DNA from: Urbifossiella limnaea
GTDB lineage: Bacteria; Planctomycetota; Planctomycetia; Gemmatales; Gemmataceae
Direction: 5' to 3'
DNA: 64,000 nt
Assembly: GCF_007747215.1 (NCBI RefSeq)
Contig: NZ_CP036273.1
Coordinates: 3,456,322 to 3,520,321, forward strand
In this document: piece after piece, positions 28,025-35,750 of the stretch
Layout of the letters: the number at the start of each line of letters is the position of its first letter
How positions within the stretch are numbered: the stretch's first letter is position 1
Translations under genes and position numbers: made by a program
The notes under the pieces: generated by a model
What the model was told of the DNA's origin: nothing
What the model saw: only the letters and a program-made list of their open reading frames with translations
The model's database searches: none

Positions 28025-29281
28025 TTACGCCGGGTCGAGGCCGCGGAGGGTGGCAGTGCCGGAGCCGAAGCGGTCGGCCGGGACGCCGAGCCGCTGCAGC
28101 ATCGACACGAAGAGGTTGCCGAGCGGCGGGCCATTCGACGGGTCGAACGCCAGGTGCTGGCCGTGGCGGAAGCCGCCGCCGGCGACGAGAACGGGCAGAT
28201 TCCGCACGCCGTGCGTGGCCGCGTTGCCGAGGTTGCTGCTGAAGAATACCGTGGTGCGGTCCAGGAGCGAGGCGCCGTCCTCGCGCGTGGCCTTCAGCTT
28301 CGTCAAGAAGTCGGCGAGCGCCTTCATCTTCTCCTGCTCGACGGTGCGGAGCTGGGCGATCTTTGCGGGGTCTTGGCCGTGGTGGGAGAGGTCGTGGTGG
28401 CCGAACGACACCCCGGCGATCGGCGGGACGAGGCTCGTGCCGAGCATCAGCATCGTGACCAGGCGCGTCGAGTCGGTTTGCAGCGCGAGGTGGATCAGGT
28501 CGAACAGCGAGCGCGTCTTGCCGACCAGGTCGGCGGGGTTGAGGACGTTCTGCGGCGGGCGGGCGTCCACCTTCGGCTTCGGCCGGCGCGACCACTCCTC
28601 GGCGCGGGCGAGGCGGCGCTCCAGCTCGCGGACGCTCGTGAAATACTCGTCCAGCTTGTCGCGGTCGGCGGTGCCGAGGGCCGGGCGCATGTCGGCGGCC
28701 TGGTCGCGGACGGCGTCCAGCACGCTGCGGCCGTCCCGGAGGCGGCGGGCCTGGTTCGCCACGTCCTCGGGCCGGCCGTCGAGGAACAACCGGGCGAACA
28801 CGGACGCCGGGAACAGGTCGGGCGGCACGAGCGCGCCGGTTCGCGTCCACGACAGTCCGAAGCCTTCGGCCGACAGCGGCAGGCTCGGGAAGCGCGTCTC
28901 GCCACCAACGTGCTCGGCCGCGAGTTGGTCCACGGAAACGGTGTTTCGGAAGCCGGCCCGCCGCTCCGGGTGTGGGGCACAGGTCAGGAAGCTGAAGATC
29001 GAGTCGTGCGACGGCCCCACGTCGGGGTGGGCGAGGCCGGACACGACGGTGAAGTCGTTCCGCAGGTCGCGGAGCGGTTCCAGGTACGGCGTGAGGGCGT
29101 AGTCGCGGCCGGCGGCCGTGGGGAAGAAGTACGGCGCGTGGAGGCCGAGCGGGGCACAGATGAAGACGGCCCGGCGCGGCACTGCGGCGGCGGGCTGGGC
29201 GAAGGCGTCGAGCCGCGGCAGCGCGAGGGCGACGCCGGCGGCCTTCAGAAACGTGCGGCGGGTGCGGCGGGCGGTGTGCAT
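28025..29281 (-). CDS. DUF1552 protein with Tat-type leader
   Basis: 418 residues. The leader has RTRRTFLKAAGVALALPRLD, a twin-arginine pattern. The body matches DUF1552: VFICAPLGLHAPYFFPTAAG, LRDLRNDFTVVSGLAHPDVG and DLIHLALQTDSTRLVTMLML. The family always travels with DUF1592-group genes. Here the ATG overlaps the stop of the upstream 788-residue gene (ATGA at 29278-29281 on the minus strand), showing coupling. Exported; function unknown, presumably acting with the cytochrome protein. Confidence 0.9.
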   Translation of the reverse strand: MHTARRTRRTFLKAAGVALALPRLDAFAQPAAAVPRRAVFICAPLGLHAPYFFPTAAGRDYALTPYLEPLRDLRNDFTVVSGLAHPDVGPSHDSIFSFLTCAPHPERRAGFRNTVSVDQLAAEHVGGETRFPSLPLSAEGFGLSWTRTGALVPPDLFPASVFARLFLDGRPEDVANQARRLRDGRSVLDAVRDQAADMRPALGTADRDKLDEYFTSVRELERRLARAEEWSRRPKPKVDARPPQNVLNPADLVGKTRSLFDLIHLALQTDSTRLVTMLMLGTSLVPPIAGVSFGHHDLSHHGQDPAKIAQLRTVEQEKMKALADFLTKLKATREDGASLLDRTTVFFSSNLGNAATHGVRNLPVLVAGGGFRHGQHLAFDPSNGPPLGNLFVSMLQRLGVPADRFGSGTATLRGLDPA

Positions 29282-31647
29282 CACTTCTCCCGGAACAGCG
29301 TGCTCTGAACGATCGCGTGAACGAGTGCCCGGAACCCGTAGCCCTGGTCGCGCACCCGGGCCACGACCGCGGCCAACTCGGCGCGGTCGGCCGGCTCGGG
29401 CGGGCCGCCGGTGCCGTAGGTGACGAGCTTCACCGCCAGTGCTCGCGTCAGAGCATCCTTGTCGCGGAGCAGCAGGTGCTTCAGCTCGTCGATGTCGGCG
29501 AAGCGGGCGCCGTCGGGCAGCACGTCGGCCGGGTCCACGCGCGGCCCGCGGAGGTACGGCATCCGCCGGCCGTCGAGCGTCACCGGCTGGCCGCGGCCGG
29601 TCGTGCGGTAGAACTCGCGGTATCCGCCGATCACGTCGAAGCTCTCCAGCGCGAACCCCGCCGGGTCGATCTTCGCGTGACACGCCGCACAACTCGCGAC
29701 GGAGCGGTGCTTCGCCAATTGCTCGCGGATCGTCGTCGCGCCGCGGATGTCCGGCTCCACGGCCGGGATGTCGGGCGGCGGCTTGGGCGGCGGCACGCCG
29801 AGGATGCGGTCGGCCACCCACGCCCCGCGGATCACGGGGCTCGTGCTGGTGCCGTTCGCCGTCACCTTCAGGACGGCGGCCATCGTCGGTACGCCGCCGC
29901 GGTGGCTGTCGGCCGGCAGGCGGACGCGGCGGAAGTCCCAGCCGTCCACGCCGGGGACGCCGTAGTGACGGGCGAGGCGGGAGTTCAGGATGGTGAACTC
30001 CGACGCCACGAAGTTCGTCAGCGGCAGGTCGTCGGCCAACACGGCGGCGAAGAACAACTCGGCCTCGCGCTGCATCGCCACGCGCAGGGCGTGGTCGTAC
30101 TCGGGGTAAAGGATGTGGCTCGGCTCGGTGGAGTCGAGGTCGCGCAGGCCGAGCCATTGGCCCACGAAACTCTCGACAAACGCCGCCGACTGGGGGCCGC
30201 GGACGAGCCGGTCGGTTTGCACGCGCAGGACCGCGGGGTCGTCGAGCTTGCCGGCCGCGGCGAGCGCGAGGAGTTCGGAGTCGGGGGTGCTGGTGGTGAG
30301 GAAGTAAGACAGCCGGGCGGCGAGGGCGTGGTCGTCGAGCCGGCCGGGTTGTTCGTGGAGGTAGAGGAACTTCGGCGAGCACAGCACGCCGGCGAACCCG
30401 GCCCGCACCGCCTGCTCGAACGACGCACCCTCCTGAAGCCGTCGCTTCGCCAGCGCCACGAACGCTCGCACGTCGGCGACGGCGATCGGCCGGCGGAACG
30501 CCCGCGCGGCGAAGTCGCGGACCAGCCGCTCGGCGTCGGCCTCGGGCGCCTTCGAGGTCACTTCCACGCGGTCGCGGCGTGTCGGCGTCGGCGCCTGGGG
30601 CAGGTCGCCGAACAGCCGGCGGTGGCTCGCCGGCGGCCAGGCGTCGTGCAGCGGTCCCGTCACCTCGACGTGATGGATTAACAATCCGGGGCCGTCGTAG
30701 GCGTCGGCGCCGACCTTGTGGACTGCCTGCGCCGACGCCAGCCCGTAGGGGAGAATGCGGATCGTGTTGCGTGCTTCGATCGCCTCGGTGAACTCGATCG
30801 TCACGGCCTTCCCCGGCGGGGCGTCGAAGTAGCCGACGTGACGGTTCTTCGTGCCCATGAGCATCGGGCCGGCGTCCACGCGGAATGACACCGGCTTGTC
30901 ACTCTGCACGGCGGAAGCCGTGATCCGGAAGCGGTAGCGGCCGCGGTCGGGTGGGTAGAACTGGCTCAGCGTGACGGCCTGCCACGCCGACGAGCTGAAC
31001 ATTACGAGCCCGTCGTCGGTGTGGCGGAACACCTTCTCGGTCGTCACCTTCACGTGCCGCTCGTCCGTCAGGCTGAGCCGCTTGTTCACGACCGGCGGCG
31101 CCTTCGGGCTGTTACTGACGGCGACCGCGAGCGCGGCCTCGGCGGCGTCGAGGTAGCGTTCCATCAGGAACGACGAGACGTGCTGCCCGCCGCTGTTCGT
31201 GTCGAAGCCGTTCGCCGCGGCGTCGGGCGGGAGGTACTCCCGCAGGTCGAGCTCGACGCCGAGCAGGTCGCAGACGGTGCGCTCGTACTCGAGGCGGTTT
31301 AGCCGCCTCAGCGGCACGCGCCCGGTGGCCGCGCGGCGGGCGGCGTCGGCCTTCTCGACTTGCGCGACGAATTCCGCACTCGCCGCGGCCGGCGGCTGCG
31401 GTCGGCCGGCTGGCGGCATTTCGCCACTACGGACGCGCTCGGTCGCATCGCGCCAGCGTTCGCGGTTGGAGGCGTCGTTCAGGTCGGCGGTGAGGCGGTC
31501 GGCGCGGAAGCCGCCCTTCGCCTTGTCGCCACTGTGGCAGCCGAGGCAGTGTGCCGACAGAAACGGACTCGCCGGGTCGGGCTGAGCGCGTGCCGCCGGG
31601 GCACTGAGGAGCAGCAGGAGAGCGGCGGCGCCGCGCGGGAGAGGCAT
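29281..31647 (-). CDS. DUF1587/DUF1592/DUF1588/DUF1585 secreted cytochrome-type protein
   Basis: 788 residues with a signal peptide (PRGAAALLLLLSAPAARAQ). A haem-binding CLGCH lies at residues 34-38 (planctomycete cytochrome C region). DUF1587 follows near 110-175 (RRLNRLEYERTVCDLLGVEL), then DUF1595/DUF1592 (~385-540; ARLSYFLTTSTPDSELLALA), DUF1588 (~600-690; PVIRGAWVADRILGVPPPKP, with CAACHAKIDPAG as a second CxxCH) and DUF1585 at the end (LVTYGTGGPPEPADRAEL). This multidomain order is typical of planctomycetes and some myxobacteria. Its stop overlaps the DUF1552 start. Confidence 0.92.
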   Translation of the reverse strand: MPLPRGAAALLLLLSAPAARAQPDPASPFLSAHCLGCHSGDKAKGGFRADRLTADLNDASNRERWRDATERVRSGEMPPAGRPQPPAAASAEFVAQVEKADAARRAATGRVPLRRLNRLEYERTVCDLLGVELDLREYLPPDAAANGFDTNSGGQHVSSFLMERYLDAAEAALAVAVSNSPKAPPVVNKRLSLTDERHVKVTTEKVFRHTDDGLVMFSSSAWQAVTLSQFYPPDRGRYRFRITASAVQSDKPVSFRVDAGPMLMGTKNRHVGYFDAPPGKAVTIEFTEAIEARNTIRILPYGLASAQAVHKVGADAYDGPGLLIHHVEVTGPLHDAWPPASHRRLFGDLPQAPTPTRRDRVEVTSKAPEADAERLVRDFAARAFRRPIAVADVRAFVALAKRRLQEGASFEQAVRAGFAGVLCSPKFLYLHEQPGRLDDHALAARLSYFLTTSTPDSELLALAAAGKLDDPAVLRVQTDRLVRGPQSAAFVESFVGQWLGLRDLDSTEPSHILYPEYDHALRVAMQREAELFFAAVLADDLPLTNFVASEFTILNSRLARHYGVPGVDGWDFRRVRLPADSHRGGVPTMAAVLKVTANGTSTSPVIRGAWVADRILGVPPPKPPPDIPAVEPDIRGATTIREQLAKHRSVASCAACHAKIDPAGFALESFDVIGGYREFYRTTGRGQPVTLDGRRMPYLRGPRVDPADVLPDGARFADIDELKHLLLRDKDALTRALAVKLVTYGTGGPPEPADRAELAAVVARVRDQGYGFRALVHAIVQSTLFREK

Positions 31648-31723
31648 CAGGCGTCCGGTTCGAGGGTGATTCGATTATCACACAGACCGCCCACCCGCCG
31701 CAACCGGTGGGCTTCGACCATTC

Positions 31724-33112
31724 TCACTTCCCCATCAGGTTGAGCACAGCGACGCTCATCGACCGCACGCCAGTGCGAATGCTCGGCTCCGGCAGCGGGG
31801 CGTAGGCGTCGGTGTGCATCCCCGGCAGCGGTGCGCCCCCTGGTTGCTGTGCGGCTGCGTGCTTCTCGGCGCCGATGGTACCGAGGAAGAACATGAAAAT
31901 CGGCGTGTTGCCTGTCGAGAGGCGACCGAAGTCTTCGGCCCCCATCATCGCCGGGCGCGGCTTCACGTTGGCGTCGCCGAGTGCGGCCCGGAATACCGCC
32001 CCCGTCCGCCGGGCGAGCGGCACGTCGTTGTACGTCGCCGGCGTGAACTCCTCCAGGTTCACGCGCACCTCCGGTTCGGGGGCGCGTGCTCCAACCGCCG
32101 CGGCGCGGGCGACTCGGTCGATGGCCTTCAGCACGTCGTCGCGGACCTGCGGCGTGGTCGTGCGCACCGTCAGCTGCAGGCGCACCTCGTTGGGGATGAT
32201 GTTGTGCTTCGTGCCGCCGTGGATCGAGCCGACGGTGATCACCACGGGGTCGAACGGGTTCCGCTCCCGGCTTACGATCGTCTGCAGATCCAGGATGATC
32301 CGCGCGGCCAGCACCACGGGGTCGATCGTGTTGTGCGGGGCCGCGCCGTGCCCGCCGCGGCCCTTCACCACGATGTCCACGCTGTCCGAATTGGCGAGCG
32401 CCAGCCCCTCCGCGTAGCTGACGACGCCGGCCGGTTGGTGCGGGTCGGAGTGCAGGGCGAGGCACACGTCCGGTTTCGGGAAGCGGCGGTACAGGCCGTC
32501 GTCGAGCATCATGCGGGCGCCGGCGACGATCTCTTCCGCGGGCTGGGCGATCATTACGAGGGTGCCGCTCCAGCGGTCCTTCATGGCGGTCAGGACGCGG
32601 GCGGCGCCGACCCAGCAACTCATGTGGATGTCGTGGCCGCAGGCGTGCATTACGCCGACTTCGGTGCCGCTGCGGTCCTTCATCCGTACGCGACTGGCGT
32701 AGGGGAGGCCGGTCTGCTCGGTGATCGGCAAGGCGTCTATGTCGGTGCGGACCAGAACAACCGGGCCGGGGCCGTTCTTCAGCACGGCCACCACGCCATT
32801 GCCTCCGACCTTCTCCGTCACGTCGAAGCCGAGCTTCCGCACCTCGTCGGCCATCCGGGCCGAGGTCTTCACTTCCATCAGCGACAGCTCGGGGTTCGCG
32901 TGTAAATGCTGGTACAGTGCGACGAGCTCCTTCGTCTCCGCGTCCAGCCGGGCGTCGATCGCCTTGAGGCGCTCCTGGACCCACGCGGCCGGGCGGTCGG
33001 GGGCCGGTTCGGTGGGCTGTTTCTGGCCGTCGGGGCGCGGACCAGGCTGCGAACCGGACACCGCGAGCGCCGACAGTAGCAGGGGAATCAGGGCGAGCCG
33101 GGGTGTGAACAT
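31724..33112 (-). CDS. Secreted M20-family metallopeptidase / amidohydrolase
   Basis: About 462 residues from an ATG giving MFTPRLALIPLLLSALAV, a signal peptide, with a GAAAGG ribosome-binding site upstream. The M20D/hippurate-hydrolase type is clear: VLVRTDIDALPITEQTGLPY near residue 115, MHACGHDIHMSCWVGAA near 152 with metal-binding His and Asp, and VKGRGGHGAAPHNTIDPV near 250 in the dimerisation domain. PAMMGAEDFGRLSTGNTPIF near 395 has a metal ligand. It hydrolyses N-acyl amino acids or related amides. It is larger than cytosolic relatives because of the leader and a 70-residue N-terminal helical segment. Confidence 0.92.
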   Translation of the reverse strand: MFTPRLALIPLLLSALAVSGSQPGPRPDGQKQPTEPAPDRPAAWVQERLKAIDARLDAETKELVALYQHLHANPELSLMEVKTSARMADEVRKLGFDVTEKVGGNGVVAVLKNGPGPVVLVRTDIDALPITEQTGLPYASRVRMKDRSGTEVGVMHACGHDIHMSCWVGAARVLTAMKDRWSGTLVMIAQPAEEIVAGARMMLDDGLYRRFPKPDVCLALHSDPHQPAGVVSYAEGLALANSDSVDIVVKGRGGHGAAPHNTIDPVVLAARIILDLQTIVSRERNPFDPVVITVGSIHGGTKHNIIPNEVRLQLTVRTTTPQVRDDVLKAIDRVARAAAVGARAPEPEVRVNLEEFTPATYNDVPLARRTGAVFRAALGDANVKPRPAMMGAEDFGRLSTGNTPIFMFFLGTIGAEKHAAAQQPGGAPLPGMHTDAYAPLPEPSIRTGVRSMSVAVLNLMGK

Positions 33113-33325
33113 GTCCGACCTTTCAGTGTGTGAGGGCGGGGCGGGCGGGACGGGGGGGCGGGAGAGAAGTCCGTGGATTTCGGCAGTTTTCGGCAAATGG
33201 ACCCGCTCGGCGGGCGTATAGTAAGGTAGTCGTTTCACCGCCTCTCGGCGTCGCCCCCGGCCGTGCATCGCCCTTTTGCCGGCCCGGTTTCGCAGCGAGA
33301 TTTCGGTCCGCGACCAATAACACCC

Positions 33326-33346
33326 GTGCCGGCCGAGCGCCGGCAC
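33326..33346 (+). promoter_or_regulatory. Hairpin in the leader of the 64-residue gene
   Basis: GTGCCGGC and GCCGGCAC form a perfect 8-bp stem around a 5-base loop. It ends 19 bases before the ATG at 33366 and just upstream of a GGAG ribosome-binding site at 33353. It may modulate translation or stabilise the transcript. Confidence 0.35.
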
Positions 33347-33365
33347 GCACCCGGAGTACGCACCC

Positions 33366-33560
33366 ATGGCTTCAAAGGGTCTGACCGTCCAACAGCGGAA
33401 GTCGATCTTCAGTGCCCTCGTCGCGGCCCAGGACCAGCAGCCGGGGAACGTCCCCGAATCGAAGAAGAAGGTCGCAGCCGAGTTCCACATTAGCCGCGAG
33501 CAACTCGACCTCATCGAGAAGGAAGGCGTCGACAAGGACTGGCCGCCGCTGGACAGCTGA
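33366..33560 (+). CDS. Small conserved-type protein of unknown function
   Basis: 64 residues, Lys/Glu-rich and soluble. The text VAAEFHISREQLDLIEKEG near residues 36-54 reads like a helix-turn-helix, so a small DNA-binding or partner role is possible. GGAG upstream at about 33353 supports this start. It lies between divergent and convergent neighbours as a single-gene unit, with its own leader of about 250 bases (33113-33365) that holds no other gene. Confidence 0.65.
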   Translation: MASKGLTVQQRKSIFSALVAAQDQQPGNVPESKKKVAAEFHISREQLDLIEKEGVDKDWPPLDS

Positions 33561-33565
33561 TACGA

Positions 33566-34675
33566 TCAGCGGCCGCGGAGCCACCCGACCACAAACAGGC
33601 CAAGCGCCGCCGCCAGGAACCACGCCGCCCGGTCCTTCGGCTGCGGCACCGAATCCTCGGACACCGTCCGGCTCGGGTTCGGCTCCACCGCCGCCCGGAA
33701 GAACTCCCCGAGCCTGGGAGTGTCCTTCCGGGCGGCGACGTATTTCCCTCCCGTCTCGGCCGCTATCTGCCTCAGAGGCTCCTCCTGCAGCCGCGTCCGC
33801 ACCCAGTCGGGCGGTAGGTCTTCGCGCGGCTGAAACTCGAGCGGCTCGCCGTCGAGAAAGAGCGGCACCCCGGCCTCGCTCGGGTCGCCGATGCCGACTG
33901 TGTGAACGGGTATTCTCAGGGCGCGGGCCGCGTCGGAGCCACGGCGCCACTCGAGGTCGGTCGTGCCGGCGGGGTCGTCGCCGTCGGATACGAGGATGAT
34001 GTCCTGCGCGCCGGGGAAGCGCGGGTCGTGCGTCGCCAGGGCCAGGAGTAGGGCGGCGCCAATGCGTGTGCCGGATGTCGCGTCCGGGGCGGGGCGGATG
34101 TCCGGCGGCAGGTGCCGGCCGTCGATCTCGTCCAGGACCGCGGCAGCGTGGTCGTAGTCGGTGGTGAGCGGCACCACCACCTTGGGTCGGGCCGCGAACA
34201 CGATCACGGCGACGCGGTGCCCGCCGCGGCGGCGGACGGCGTCGAGCAGGTCGTGCAGCCCGTTCCGGCCCGCCTCCCAGCGAGTAATGCCGGTCGAAAG
34301 ATCGGTCGCCAACATGCTGCGGCTCAGGTCGAGTACGAGCACCACGTCGCGGCCGACGGCGATGCCGGGCTCGTCGCTGCGCCCCCAGCGCGGCCCTGCC
34401 AGCCCGAGCACGAGAGCGACCCACGCCAGCGGGTACGCCAGCCCGACCCAGCGGCGGACGACGCGCGGCTTCGTCAGCAGGCCGGCCACGGCGGCGGGGC
34501 GGCCGACGGCGTCGGACTCCCGCCGGCGGCGACGCGCGGCGTGGGCGTTGAGTGCGGCGAACACCGGAAACACGAGCAACGCCAGGAGCAACTCGGGGTG
34601 CGCGAAGCGGATGCCGAGCAGGAACTCGCGGGCATCGGCGAGGAGGCCGGCGAGGCCGGTGGGTAGGGCGGTCAT
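33566..34675 (-). CDS. Von Willebrand factor A domain membrane protein (BatA-like)
   Basis: About 369 residues. The start is the ATG giving MTALPTGLAGLLADAREFLL, overlapping the stop of the upstream VWA gene (ATGA at 34672-34675). Two hydrophobic segments (PELLLALLVFPVFAALNA; LAYPLAWVALVLGLAG) precede a VWA domain with MIDAS motif LVLDLSRSM near residues 111-119, TRIGAALLLALA, and DIILVSDGDDPAG. A C-terminal membrane segment (AAWFLAAALGLFVVGWL) ends the protein. The topology matches Bacteroides aerotolerance BatA/BatB proteins. The MoxR ATPase and DUF58 genes that usually accompany them are absent here. Confidence 0.88.
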   Translation of the reverse strand: MTALPTGLAGLLADAREFLLGIRFAHPELLLALLVFPVFAALNAHAARRRRRESDAVGRPAAVAGLLTKPRVVRRWVGLAYPLAWVALVLGLAGPRWGRSDEPGIAVGRDVVLVLDLSRSMLATDLSTGITRWEAGRNGLHDLLDAVRRRGGHRVAVIVFAARPKVVVPLTTDYDHAAAVLDEIDGRHLPPDIRPAPDATSGTRIGAALLLALATHDPRFPGAQDIILVSDGDDPAGTTDLEWRRGSDAARALRIPVHTVGIGDPSEAGVPLFLDGEPLEFQPREDLPPDWVRTRLQEEPLRQIAAETGGKYVAARKDTPRLGEFFRAAVEPNPSRTVSEDSVPQPKDRAAWFLAAALGLFVVGWLRGR

Positions 34676-35706
34676 GGCAGCACCCGCCATCGCGTGCGGT
34701 CGAGGAGCTGAGCGACGGCCAGCAGCGCGGCCGCGAGGCCGGCAGCCCACGGCGTGTGGTCGAAGTAGCGGCGGTACTGGAAGGTCACGAACGCCGTCTT
34801 CTCCAGGGCACTGATCTCCCGGTACGCCGCGAGGAGGTCCGCCCCGCTCGACGCCGCGAACGACCGCCCGCCGGTCATCTCGGCGACCACCCTCAGAGCC
34901 TCCTTGCCGGCCGCTCGCTGCTCCGCGGCTTCCGGCGCGGCGTCCGGTGGTGGGGGCCCGCCGGCGTCGATGGTGTACACCTTCACCTGGAGGTTCGCGG
35001 CCAGCTGCGCTGCCTGCCGCGGAGTCAGCGGGTTGCGGTCGCCCTCCTTGCTCACGTTGTGCTCGCCGTCGCTGAGGAGGATCAGCACCTTCTTCCGGGT
35101 GCCGCCGCCACGGTCGAGCCGGATGACGCCCTCGGCCAAGGCGTCGCCCACGTTCGTGCCGGCGTCGAGGACGGACCGCGGCTCCTGCTCGGCGGCGACC
35201 TTGAGGAGCACGCTGTGGTTCAGTGTGAGCGGGCACACGGTTTGCGGAACGACAGCGAACGCGACGAGCCCGATGGCGTCCGACTCCCGCGGGTCGAACC
35301 GGGTGCCGTCCGGGGCGTCGCCGCCGGCCACGAACAGGCGGAAGGCCCGCTTGGCCGCTTCGAGCCGTGACAACGGTGGTTCGGCCGGCGACCACACGGC
35401 GTCCTTTTCCGTCATGCTGCCGCTGACGTCGAGGGCCAGCACGATGGCGATCCCCTCCGCCGGCAGACGGGTGCGTTCGTCCGTTGTCCGCGGCCCCGCG
35501 CAAGCCACGGCCAGCGACGCGAAGGCGAGACCGCGGAGGAGGGCACCGCCCCAGCGGGCGCGGGCGGGGCGGCTGCCCGGCAGAGCGGCGACGAGTCGGA
35601 GGTCCGAGTAGCGCACGGCGGTGCGGCGGCGCCGAGCCCACCACCACACGAGCGGCAGGGCCAGCGGTGCGAGCCAAAGGAATTCCGGCGCCGCAAACCC
35701 GGGCAT
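34672..35706 (-). CDS. Von Willebrand factor A domain membrane protein (BatA-like)
   Basis: 344 residues. N-terminal membrane segments (FLWLAPLALPLVWWWARRRR; LLRGLAFASLAVACAG) lead to a VWA domain with MIDAS motif LALDVSGSMTEKD near 89-101, TNVGDALAEGVIRLDRG near 182 and VLILLSDGEHNVS near 208. A final hydrophobic segment (PWAAGLAAALLAVAQLL) anchors the C-terminus. It is the first gene of a two-gene block with the following VWA gene. The pair probably forms a membrane-bound metal-dependent adhesion or chaperone complex; the partner is unknown. Confidence 0.9.
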   Translation of the reverse strand: MPGFAAPEFLWLAPLALPLVWWWARRRRTAVRYSDLRLVAALPGSRPARARWGGALLRGLAFASLAVACAGPRTTDERTRLPAEGIAIVLALDVSGSMTEKDAVWSPAEPPLSRLEAAKRAFRLFVAGGDAPDGTRFDPRESDAIGLVAFAVVPQTVCPLTLNHSVLLKVAAEQEPRSVLDAGTNVGDALAEGVIRLDRGGGTRKKVLILLSDGEHNVSKEGDRNPLTPRQAAQLAANLQVKVYTIDAGGPPPPDAAPEAAEQRAAGKEALRVVAEMTGGRSFAASSGADLLAAYREISALEKTAFVTFQYRRYFDHTPWAAGLAAALLAVAQLLDRTRWRVLP

Positions 35707-35750
35707 CCTGCCATGATAGCGGGCGGAGTAGTCCCCACGAGAGCGTGCGC

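Noticed and set aside
28025-30382. A 785-codon frame that would join the DUF1552 protein to an N-terminal extension
   Set aside because: The extension overlaps the DUF1592-type gene in another frame and is Arg-rich noise. The Tat leader at 29281 gives a natural start.
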